DNA from: Phaeoceros laevis
Taxonomy: Eukaryota > Anthocerotophyta > Anthocerotopsida > Notothyladales
Direction: 5' to 3'
DNA: 55,825 nucleotides
NCBI GenBank assembly: GCA_049999765.1
Contig: JBNGIQ010004208.1
Span: 1 to 55,825 of the forward strand
In this document: piece by piece, positions 31,031-40,696 of the stretch
Layout: the number at the start of each line of letters is the position of its first letter
Position numbering within the stretch: position 1 is the stretch's first letter
The notes under the pieces: model-generated
The model's database searches: none
Told to the model about the DNA's origin: nothing
The model's input: only the letters and a program-made list of their open reading frames with translations
Program-made: the position numbers and the translations under genes

Positions 31031-34000
31031 ATGAAGGGCGGAAACATGGAATCTCCACTGAGATTTCTCTTTCCCGTCCTTGGATTGGTGCAGGCTCTGC
31101 TTGTTGCACTTGTAGGTGGTGTGGGGATGCTGTTGCGGTGGAATCCGACGGATTTTCCTCACTTGTTCTTTGGATTGCTGTTGACTGGCTTGCTATTCTT
31201 TGTGCTCATGCTTGGAGTGATAAATGGACGAGCAAAGGGGCTGACCGCAGAACAGGAGCCGCAGGTTACGGGGTACGTGACGCAGATTTCCCCGCCACCC
31301 TGGTCGCAATCTGGAGCTGCTCTTAGTGATGTGTTGCGAGTGCGGATGGAAGGACTGGGACATGTGGAAGCATCTGAGCGGCTGAAGCAATGTGGTAGAA
31401 ACGTTGTTGAGCTTGTATCTGTGCCTGGCTACTGGACCTTTTTTTGCAAAGAGATTTATGAGCCTACTCAGGTAGTGCACATTCTGCCTAATCTGGCTGG
31501 AACTTCTGTCAATTTGGGTTGCCCACTTGGGAAATTTCTGCGCAGTGCAGTGATATGAGCATTTTTGGTCTGTAGCTGCTGCTTATATGCGTCGGGCTGC
31601 TGTACATAATGCTTGGAAGTTTGGAAGAAGGAGCAACTGCATTTTTGGTTACATGTCTGATGGCTGCAGCAGAGGTCTGGACAGAATGGAGGGCAAAGAA
31701 AGCCTTATCCAAGCTGGAGTCTTCTGCACCTTCAACAGCGCTTGTCAAGCGTGAAGGCGTCTATGACAAAGTAGATTCTAGCGAGCTTGTTCCGGGAGAT
31801 ATGGTTTCTCTCAGGGCAGGCATGGTAAGCCAACTAGCCTGCTCTTTCCCTGTAGTCTGATTGGACAGCAGCAGTCTCGCAGGCCTGTTAGAGCAAGCCA
31901 CAACAACAAAGGAATGACTCTAAAGCTTGGTAAATGCAGGAGGTGGCTGCGGACATCAGGCTTCTGCATTCTCAGTCAATGGAGGTTGATGAGTCAAAGA
32001 TGTCTGGAGAAACTACACCAGTGCTGAAAAATGCGGAATGCTTGCTTCCAGCTAACTCAAGTATCTTTGACTGGAAAAACATAGTTCTAGCAGGCAGCTA
32101 TGTGTATCGAGGTACAGGCACAGGAATTGTTTACGAAACAGGGCCTCGCACATACCTGGGATATGTCCTCAGCCTAGCTGGTACGAAAAAGGACAAGAAG
32201 ACAAAGTTGCAGAAGCAGCTGAAACAGCTCGCATGGACTCTCAGCATAGTTGCCCTGGTTGCAAGCCTCTCTGGCGCATTGCTAGGAATACTTAAGAAGA
32301 TGTCATGGAAGGATGTTGTATTGTCCGCTCTGAGTCTTGCATTTGCGACTATCCCTGAAGAGCTACCGATCTTAATAGCCGCAGTACTTGCTGTTGGAGG
32401 GCAAACACTTTCAACAGCAAATGTCTATGTGAAGAACTTGAGAGCAGCTGAGAATCTGGGCTATGTCAATGTGATTCTTACAGATAAGACTGGTACCCTA
32501 ACATCTAATAAGTTGGTTCTCACGAAGATTGTCACAGTTGGTCTTGGAATACAGGAAGCTGAGATTGAAGCTCCTGATCTGGCACGAGCACCCTTTCACC
32601 AGCCTTCAAGCATGAAAAGGTTGCTAGAAGCATGGGCTTTTATGGTGGATTCAGATCATCTGGACGGTGCATTATGCTTGGACTTACCTGCAGAGGACCT
32701 GCTATCCTTCCGTTGTGATAGGGATGATGACGTACATTTTGCCACCAATCTCGGTGATGTCGGGATACGTTTCAGCTCCACTGACATGTTTGATCAAGCC
32801 GTACTTCAGGCACTGGGCACATTTGAGGATAGTGGGCAAACTATCGCGGAGCTGAGCACACCCAATCTTCATGACATGAAGATCCATTTGCAGACTATGT
32901 GGGAGCTGAAAAAAAATGCTGATCTAATTGCACAGATTCCGTTTGACTCAAAGTGGAAGTTTGCAGCCAAGACCTTTGGAGACCTCTCACAGCGGTACAT
33001 TCAGTAACCTTGGCATCCCTGGTGGTGTTGGCACCTGTTGAGTTTGGGATCAGATCTGCTATTTTCAACAATCTGCGTACAGTCAACCAACTAATGCGGC
33101 AATGTCGTTGTGCAGTGCGAACTGTGCATGTTTTCCAGAAGGATGTGTTTTCGTGAAGGGGGCACCTGAAATTCTGATTCAACATTGCGGTACAGCATGT
33201 GACAGGGGTTTAGTTGTCGCTATGGAGGAGGTCAAGAAGGAATTGCAAAAACAACTCGCAGATGCTGGATCTCAAGGTCAGTGGGATATCGTTTGTGACT
33301 GGTAGAGTTCCTACCATTTTTTTCTTGCTACCAGCTTTTTTCTACTTGATGTTGTACTTTTGGCTGCTTCAGGTTGTCGTTTAATTGGATATGCATCTCA
33401 ATCCCCTGCAACCAATAATTACGTGAAAGGGAAGATGGCTGAATCTGAGCACCCGTTGTTCCTCAAAGGCTGCACCTTTTTGGGATTTCTAGCATTCCAG
33501 GACCCTGTCCGAGAGGGTGTTGTTGATGCGATTGCTCAGTGCCATGATGCAGGTGTAAGGGTGATTATGGTAACTGGAGACCATGCAGACACAGCCCGTG
33601 CAGTGGCTCACCATGTGGGAATCCTTGACGCTGGGACATCATCTGGCTCTAGTGTTGTATCATGTTCAGAGATAGCTATATCAACGTTGGACACCGAAAG
33701 TCTTAAGACCTTGACGACCTATGTGAACGTGTTCGCAAGGGCTACTCCAAATGACAAGCTAGCTATCATGAAAGCACTTCAAGCTTCAAACTGCTGTGTG
33801 ATGGCAGCTGGAGATGGCAAGTTTGTGGATGGTCGCTCTTGTTTCGGCAAACATACCTGTGGTCAATGAGCCGTGGGCCAGATACATAGCTAGTGGGAAA
33901 GCAACTGATGATCGTCTGATGAGTGTGCAGGTTTGAATGATGCTCCGATTCTTCGCCAGGCAGATGTGGGAGTAGCAATGGGTAAAGGAACAGACGTGGC

Positions 34001-34826
34001 TCGTGAAGCAGCTTCTGTTGTGGTGCTTGATGACAATTTCAGCGTAATGCCCCTCTCATTGGCTGAAGGCAGACGACTTCTGGATAACTTGCGGAAGGCT
34101 ATTGCCTTTTACCTCGGTGCAAAATTGGGACTTATTCTCCTCTTTATAGCAGGAACTCTCTGGCAAAGGTGACTGCAAGGGCTATCAACCTGGTGTGTTC
34201 TTCTTAGGCTGAGCTCGCAGGATGACTCTAACCCGTCATTGATTTGCTGATGCAGCTTCCCGCTTCAGGCTATCCACATCATTGTGCTGGAACTTTTTAT
34301 GGACTTGGGTGCGAGTACATCATTCGTGGTGGAGTCAGCAGACCAGGACGTCATGAATAGGCAGCCCCTCGAACACTCGGCACCTTTCTTTGACACACCC
34401 TTGATTACTGGCGTGCTAGTATCAGCTGCATCCATGTCGATATGTGTACTAGGGAGCTTTGGCTTAGGAGTTCATGCAGGCAAAGAAACAGCACAGACGT
34501 GTGCTTTTATGTCCTGGCTCCTGTCTCATGTCATGCTTGCCTTCAACTTGAGAACCTCACGGGTACCAGTCACTCGGAAGGGTTGGTTCACTAATCTCGG
34601 AATGTGCATTTGGTTTGCTGCTGCAGTAGCGTTTGCACTACTCGCAAGCACCCAAAGATTTATCAGAGACCATCTGCATTTGATTATGCTGCCGTCAAGT
34701 ATATGGCTTCCCTTGATATTTGTGTGCATATTGGGAACTTTTTGGATAGAAGCTACTAAAGTTGTAGTATACAGGCATGAGTTGAGGACTCATGGCTATA
34801 GGAGACTACAAGGACCTCTTGTCTGA
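31031..34826 (+). CDS. P-type cation-transporting ATPase (type II-like, PEELP motif)
   Basis: Seven exons: 31031-31471, 31576-31824, 31940-32994, 33116-33276, 33373-33816, 33931-34168 and 34256-34826, about 1052 residues. Two N-terminal membrane helices, then the actuator domain with VDESKMSGET, where the usual TGE is SGE (about residue 252). M4 has IPEELP (about 369). The phosphorylation site is DKTGTLT (Asp412). The nucleotide domain has FVKGAPEILIQHC. The hinge motifs are MVTGD and GDGLNDAP, the latter rebuilt across an intron, followed by VGVAMGKGTDVA. M5 (YLGAKLGLILLF) and about four further helices follow, including IIVLELFMDLG. The family pumps cations using ATP. PEELP differs from PEGLP of plant ECA/ACA calcium pumps and recalls bacterial-type pumps, so the ion is uncertain (Ca2+ is one guess). 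The intron after 33816 needs a GC donor (G|GCAAGT) to keep frame. The start is the first ATG. Confidence 0.88.
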
Positions 34827-35422
34827 ACTATGTAATATTTGTGAACATGCAATCACACACTTGCCTAATGCGATCCGGTCTTTGGTTCGCCCTCATGCCC
34901 TATGTCATTCAGCCACTTCATATTTTCTTTCAGTGTTGTCATTGCTTTTTTCATCACAAAATTTATTTCCACATGACGTCAATTGCTTGTACTCCTCAAC
35001 ATAGCAAGGGCTTATATTCGCCTTCCGAAACATGTAGACTACCTCGTACTCCTCAACATGGCAAGGGCTTATAGTGAGGAAGATGTACTACCTGCAAGAC
35101 CGCCTCACCGGGGTTACTCGTCAGCTCGGAAGTCCATGGTGGCATCCTTCCCGGTTGCCGCCGGCGTGGCGCCCACGTCATGCTACCGTTTCATCCCTAA
35201 CTTTGACAGTGGTGGTCGTTTTATTCACAAGTTCTACAAGGCTTCAAGCTCGGTGTGCAAGTGGTAGCTGGGGGACTTACTCTTGCTGGCCTCGAGTCTT
35301 TCAAACGAATGCCTGCCCTGAACCGCATCGTCAAGGTTCCCAACTTTTCTTACCCAAAGGAGACGCTGACAAGGCTGCAGACCTGTGAGTGGTAGGTACC
35401 AGAACTTAAAGGAAACCGGCTT
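34827..35422. other. Intergenic region with short direct repeats and a possible gene fragment
   Basis: A 28-base sequence starting gtactcctcaacat occurs at 34989-35016 and 35046-35073 with one mismatch. From about 35235 a frame reads KLGVQVVAGGLTLAGLESFKRMP, protein-like but unrecognised, and it runs out at 35397. It is not joined to a start in the same frame, so I do not call a gene. Confidence 0.4.
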
Positions 35423-35582
35423 GTTATAAAGCCCGCGCTCGCCCCGGGATTATGAGCGTAATCCCGCTCCTTTATGGAGATTAGCACCGGGTAGCACATT
35501 ACTACCAACGCCGGGTAGCACATTATGCCTGCAAGTCGCGGGATTACGCTCATAATCCCGGGGCTCGCGCGGGCTTTACAAC
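35423..35582. mobile_element. Foldback MITE with 44-base terminal inverted repeats
   Basis: Arms 35423-35466 and 35539-35582 are inverted copies agreeing at 41 of 44 positions by hand count (core ccccgggattatgagcgtaa). The 72-base centre has an internal direct repeat of ccgggtagcacatta. Total 160 bases. No target-site duplication could be fixed with confidence. Any transcript would fold into a long hairpin. It lies 48 bases upstream of the ATG of the broken GTPase-like gene. Confidence 0.85.
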
Positions 35583-35630
35583 TCGCCGCTTCCCATCTCT
35601 GACCAGCTGCTGTGTCCATCGATCGAGCGG

Positions 35631-37864
35631 ATGTTCAAGGCAAAAGTTGCTCGGGTTGCTCCCAGACTGTGCTTGGAGTTGATATTCCGTCCGCCTGATC
35701 ATCAGGGCAGGCCACAGGATTGGGTGACACTTGACCTTGTGAAGTATCAGTTGCGGCCCATGGTGGACGAGGTGATGGAGGTACTTGATGTGGCAGTGTT
35801 CAAGAATCTCAAACACTCTTCAGATTCCAGAAGAGCTGCTTTACATGTGCAGCCGGTTGGATTTCAATGGTTGGCAAGCTCACAGGGATTCGAGAGTGAG
35901 ATTGCCAAGCTGGCAGTGAAGGCCAATGAAATCTGCAGTTGGATTCGCGAATCCATGTCAGTTGCGGTCGGCAAGTCCCTTTCCAGACGCCTGCTGGAAG
36001 CTATGCGTCAGCAGCTGTCCAAAGACTTCACGGAGTTGTCTGAGGTAACGGGGGAAATGTTGGAGAAGTGGATTGATGAATACTTGGTGCGTGATATCGA
36101 TCGCGATCCGGCGAGGGATACTGGTCTAGATGTGATGAAATTGAGGTCGGCAGTAACAGGTACAATTCGCATGCGTAGTGAGGAAGTGCTGGCCTTGGAT
36201 TGGGAGGGGTTTCTTGACGGGCTCAGCTGCCACCACCATATTTTGAAGGCCGATCGGCTGCTAGCTAATTCTGTCAAGGTGGTGTTAGTAGTCGGGCCCG
36301 AGAACGCCGGGAAAACTTCCCTGGTGACCTCCATTGTCAGGGCGTTGGGCGGATCCGCAGAGCTGGACCCAGACCTACCTGTAGGATACCGAGACCACAC
36401 CAAAGATTTCAAGCCATACCTGCTCAACGTTAACGGCTGCAATGTTCTGCTGTTGGATTCTCCAGGAACGGGGCCCCCTCCAAGCCGCAACGGGGACCCA
36501 TTCACCTGGGAGAGCCTGGGGTGGGTGCCCGATTTGTGCATCGTCATGGTGCATTTTCAAGGAGACACTTGTAACCAAGACCAGCCAGTCTCTGCCGGCG
36601 TTGGTTCAGAGGGCAGTCTGCCAGAATTTGGTGCTTGTGGTGAACCGAATGAATGATATTCTCCACGGCCCCTCTCGGGCGGCAATTTGGGAAACATATA
36701 ATCCAGCAAGGATGGCCGTCCTGTCCGATGATTTTGCAAAGGTGGCAGGACTCAGGGGATCCGCTGAGTCCGGAAATGATGTGCTAATGACGGTTCTGTT
36801 GGACGAAGATCAATTGCATGATGACGACAAGGTACGGTTGAGGGAAAGGAATGTGTTGCTAAAAACAGAGGCCATTCAGAAAGTCATATCGGCCATCGAA
36901 GCCTTGTTCGTGCGGGGGCCCTTGGAACCTCCGCAGATTCCACATTCTCAAATTGAAGAGCATGATGCCCAGGTAGGAGGTGGCGAGCAACCTGAGACTA
37001 CTTTTGCCACCACGTCATCCACCGATGTAGAGGGACTGCGTTTTGGTAAGCAGCTATGGATGAGGTGCACGTACAGATTGCACCGCAGAGACGAGGAGCA
37101 ACACTGCCATGACCTACACGCTGTCGGACAGGTGTGCTGTGTATCAGAGTCTGAGCAATTTTATCCTTTTAGGATCTCAAACCAATCAAGCAAAGTACGT
37201 GATTTTTTTGTTTAACCCTTAAGAGCCCAACAGGACTGTGCGGGCCACTTTAAGGATGCTTTCTACTATCTCCTATCACAAAAAAAATCTTTTGTTGCCT
37301 TACATGATATTGTTAGAAAGGTGATATTGTTAGAAAGGTGACGTCGTGCTGATGCCGGATCAACCTATCAGTTTCTTTATTTGAGGCAGGTGCTGGCGGC
37401 CAACCTATCAGTTTCTTTATACCTATCAGTTTCTTTATTTGAGGCAGGTGCTGGCGGCCAGCAAGCAACAAACACAGAACGGGGTGCGGACGGCCGGTTA
37501 TGGGGTCGACGCCCCCGGGAAAGCCTAGCCGCGTGAGTAACGGGCGTTTCGGTGCGTTTGGGTGCCCGGGCTTTTAAGGGTTAACAGAGATGTGGACTTC
37601 GAGTTCGCAAAAGAGCAATGGCCGAAGGTTGTGATTATGAACAACTTTGAGGACAAGGTTCTGCGTAGTAGGATGTCCGGCTATCATTTCGACATGAAAG
37701 GTGGCCCATTAGGACTAGCAACTACCAATGTACCTTCTACGCCTATTACATCAAGAAGTGTGGAGATGGGATTGATCGATGGGATAGGTGGGTCAATCTC
37801 AAGACCTACGTTCGAAGGGGCAAGCTCCGAATACATCAACTGGAGGAGTGGGCAAACATCGTAG
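35631..37864 (+). pseudogene. P-loop GTPase-like gene, frameshifted and interrupted by a TTAA element
   Basis: From ATG 35631 a frame encodes an unknown N-terminal region of about 220 residues, then a G-domain start: VVGPENAGKTS (P-loop, about 36292-36320), DHTKDF and LLLDSPGTG (Walker B/G3-like). At the T4 run 36554-36557 the coding signal passes to another frame. There it continues through LVLVVNRMND (similar to an NKxD base-recognition strand) and an acidic tail to a stop at 37215. That stop lies in the end of the inserted element 37216-37580. After the element a protein-like frame (FEFAKEQWPKVVIMNNF) runs to 37864. The layout recalls IFI44-like or other small GTPases, but I cannot name it. 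Loss or gain of one T would explain the shift. Either the gene is dead, or the shift is a sequencing error and only the insertion is real. Confidence 0.65.
37216..37580. mobile_element. TTAA-flanked MITE (piggyBac-like ends)
   Basis: The 365-base body is bracketed by TTAA at 37212-37215 and 37581-37584, a typical target-site duplication. Termini are inverted: CCCTTAAGAGCCCAACA on the left, and CCCTTAAAAGCCCGGGCA read from the right. Inside, a sequence of about 38 bases (cctatcagtttctttattt...ggcggcc) is repeated directly, with an extra partial copy between (about 37366-37460). No coding capacity. Same terminal family as the 1389-2400 element. It interrupts the GTPase-like frame. Confidence 0.82.
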
Positions 37865-38593
37865 GCAGGCCTGCGGTATATGACAGGTATTTAACTCTTT
37901 GATCGCAACCGCTAAATAGTTCAAGTTTGCAGATCCTACGACCTAGCCACACATGTACTCTTCGTTTTCTGACTTATCACATGTGGCCTGTTTTGTGGCC
38001 TTTCATTTCGCCGTAGTGTGGTTTTTACTCCGGCATACACCTAACTTCTTCTTGTGTTGCTCTACTTGTAAGTTTGCTTGGGAGAAGATGCCTTGAGGAG
38101 GGCTCCTTGTGCTGGTAGGAACCTCCGGGGTGCTGATCCTGCAGATGAGCTTGCTTGCGCAAGTGGGCTGCAATGGCAATCGATATAACAAGGAGCCAAT
38201 TCATACAGAACCTAGAACTCGTGCATCATAGTCTTATGGTTGCATAGGCCTAATGAATGAATGAATGAATAAATAAATAAAAGGCTTATGGTTATTTTTA
38301 CTACTATTTAACGGTTAACTCTTAACCGAATAAACTATGTTTTAAAAACTAAAATCACTCCACTAGTAGAAATTAAACCATATAAATAAAAATAAATAAA
38401 AAATTATCTCATTATTTGAAAAGCAACAAAGGAATAATGTGCCTACTTTACTTCCTAGATATATTCTTTTTAGGTAACAAGAATATTAACATATAAATGT
38501 AAGAGGCTCCAAGTTTCAATTGTCAAGTCAAGCCTCTTAGTTTGAACATGTACTAACTAACTTCTAAAAACTTTATTCTTTTGAATTCATACT
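37865..38593. other. AT-rich intergenic region
   Basis: Composition falls sharply here compared with the gene-dense parts. It contains the microsatellite at 38252-38282. No gene or RNA is seen. Confidence 0.5.
38252..38282. repeat. Tetranucleotide microsatellite (AATG)n(AATA)n
   Basis: Four tandem TGAA/AATG units pass directly into three AATA units, an interrupted simple repeat. The flanks carry a short duplicated ggcttatggt/gtcttatggt phrase. Confidence 0.9.
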
Positions 38594-39127
38594 ATGTACA
38601 ATCCTGTGATTCAAAGTTATGCAATTTGGTATGGCTTATTTATTTTTATATTGTTTGCTTTTATATTTAGTGTAGATGGTTCACCTCAAGAACCTCCTGA
38701 AAACGCTCCGAAAGCTATTGTCCCTCCCGAATGTGGACCACCATACCATGGGGCTAGCTATAAATTTTGGAGTTCATTCTTATATTCTACAACTGTAGAT
38801 TTTATCATTGATGGAGCACAGAGGTTTCCATCTCATCCAGTCACAGCATCAAAGGTAGCACAATATTATCTTGGAGGACGACCTTTGATGTTTTGGGGGG
38901 TCTTAAAGTGTTATCCAACTTCGGTCACCATGCAAACTGTTGATCAATGTGTTGTTTGTCTTAGTAGTATTCGTGATATGCTACTTTTTTTTTCGTGTGG
39001 TGATCCATATTATACTCCTCAAGCTGGAGCTTACCAAGCCGCATTGTGCTATTTTAGATACACGACCCTTGAAGTTATTCCTCTTGATAGCTGTCCTTAT
39101 ATCCCAAATCCCTATGAGCAAAACTAG
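38594..39127 (+). CDS. Small secreted gnk2/DUF26-like protein
   Basis: Single exon, 177 residues, ATG at 38594. A hydrophobic stretch at about residues 12-28 (WYGLFIFILFAFIFSV) followed by DGS predicts a signal peptide. The mature part resembles the gnk2 (stress-antifung, DUF26) domain: FWGVLKC, a DQCVVCL motif matching C-x2-C, a later SCGD, and AALCYFRYTTLEV like the conserved C-x2-RY ending. The spacing between the first Cys and the C-x2-C pair is four residues longer than the canonical C-x8-C-x2-C, so this is a divergent single-domain member. Gnk2 binds mannose and has antifungal activity. That function is inferred here. Codons are markedly AT-rich compared with neighbours, and the gene sits in a transposon-rich island. 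Confidence 0.55.
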   Translation: MYNPVIQSYAIWYGLFIFILFAFIFSVDGSPQEPPENAPKAIVPPECGPPYHGASYKFWSSFLYSTTVDFIIDGAQRFPSHPVTASKVAQYYLGGRPLMFWGVLKCYPTSVTMQTVDQCVVCLSSIRDMLLFFSCGDPYYTPQAGAYQAALCYFRYTTLEVIPLDSCPYIPNPYEQN

Positions 39128-39321
39128 CTTTATATTGCTTGCATAATATCTTTGATAAAGAATTTTAGTTTAATATTTTGACAACTTCAACTATATAAGC
39201 AAGAGGCTTGGCAAGTTGTGTGCCTAAGGCCAACTTGCAGGGAATGTCAATGGACTATACAGACTTAAAAAAATGAATCATAACACAATTCAAAACTAAT
39301 CAAGACATTAGGTGCTCCAAC

Positions 39322-39606
39322 ATGTTAATTAGCTTACCCTGCTTAGAGATGGGACGTGCATCACCTAATACCCATTACTTTGAGCCTTACATAGGTTTGG
39401 AAGAATCTGCACTTTCCGAAAGGCAGGCCCCGACATGTGCGCCTATGTACATCGGATTGGCGTTGTCCAACGCAACTAGCCGTTGCATTCTGACCTTCAT
39501 TCGGCATACAAGCGAGGGCTATGAAATAGATCCCCGGAGGTTAGATGATGCTGGTGCTGCTCAAGCTGTTGTTGCTGCCGCCGACGCCCCTGTTACGTTT
39601 CTTTAA
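39322..39606 (+). CDS. Hypothetical 94-residue frame
   Basis: ATG at 39322, stop at 39606. The sequence (PTCAPMYIGLALSNATSRC, ending AAQAVVAAADAPVTFL) is protein-like in composition and more GC-rich than its flank, but I recognise no family and see no signal peptide. It could be a gene fragment. Confidence 0.25.
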   Translation: MLISLPCLEMGRASPNTHYFEPYIGLEESALSERQAPTCAPMYIGLALSNATSRCILTFIRHTSEGYEIDPRRLDDAGAAQAVVAAADAPVTFL

Positions 39607-40696
39607 CGTCTCCTACATATATATGCCAATACCTTTCGGAATATCGAAATTCAAAACGTTTCTTATCCGTTTTCTCCACTCCTAGTGAGCCAGTAAAACT
39701 CACTTTCCGAGACTCCCGGTAAGTTACTGCACAAACCACACAGTCACAGTTTGTCAGCGTAGAACCGCACAACTGCTAGGATCAGCTTTTACGGGGTAAC
39801 GCGTCAATCGCATTTGCCATTCCTTGAAGAAGTTTATTTCCAGTGGAAACCTACATTTGCTCCGAGTCTGGTCTAGTTACTCTAGACTTGGTACCCAGTA
39901 AACACCGTAAATAAAATATATACATACATTGGACGCCATAGAATAACCCATAGTAGTTATGTGCCGCCGTCCTCGAGAGCCGATTACAGCATAGTTCATG
40001 CCACGGATGCAAACGGCTGTACTTGTAAGGGCCAGTAGCAGCACCAAGCGATGTCCCTAGGTACAGAGAGCTCTTGAACCACCAACTGCTGAAACTAATC
40101 CCCCAAGACCACTGCATGGTGCAACAAGATCTTAGTTGTAAGATCACCTCAGTCATTGGGAGCCAAAGCCGGCGAAGTCCACACACCGCTTGTTGGAGAT
40201 TTGTCCGAGTTTCATTATTCTCCATCCTGAAAAACGACTACAGCATTGTTCCTGCCACGGATTACACACAGCTCCACTAGTAAGGACCAGTAGCAGCACC
40301 AAGAGATGTCCTTAGGTACAAAGAGCCATTGAAATCACCGAACTGCTGAAACTAGTCCCCCAAGACCTCTGCATGGTGCAACAAGATGTCTAAGCGGCAA
40401 AAGTTGTAAGATCGCCTCAGTCTTTGGGTGCGACGCCCACAAACCGCTTGCTGGAGATTTGTCCGAGTTTTCGTTATTTTCCATCCTGAAAAACGAGCTG
40501 TCTTCCACATAAGATCCATGAAAGCACGTTAAGCTGTGATTTAGGAACAAAATGCAGCCAGATACATGCAATTACCTGCCAGCTTGGAGGTTCTCAAGCA
40601 CCCATAGTAGTCGATAAGTTGAGGTCCGTACTGAGGACACAAAGGACACATGAAAAAGTCATCGTACGATGCAACCATCTGACGATTCCCAGCTTG
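39607..40696. other. Intergenic region containing a tandem duplication
   Basis: Holds the two-copy repeat at 39981-40494 and the 3' flank of the PPR gene. No gene supported. Confidence 0.5.
39981..40494. repeat. Two-copy tandem direct repeat, unit about 255 bases
   Basis: Copy 1 (39981-40234) and copy 2 (40235 to about 40494) share the same order of landmarks: tacagcat, tgccacggat, agtagcagcaccaag, gatgtcc, aactgctgaaact, gcatggtgcaacaagat, ggagatttgtccgag and ccatcctgaaaaacga. Divergence and small indels show it is not recent. No coding frame is conserved between copies. Confidence 0.8.

Noticed and set aside
37366-37460. CRISPR-like direct repeats
   Set aside because: Only two copies plus a partial, inside a plant MITE, with no spacers or cas genes.
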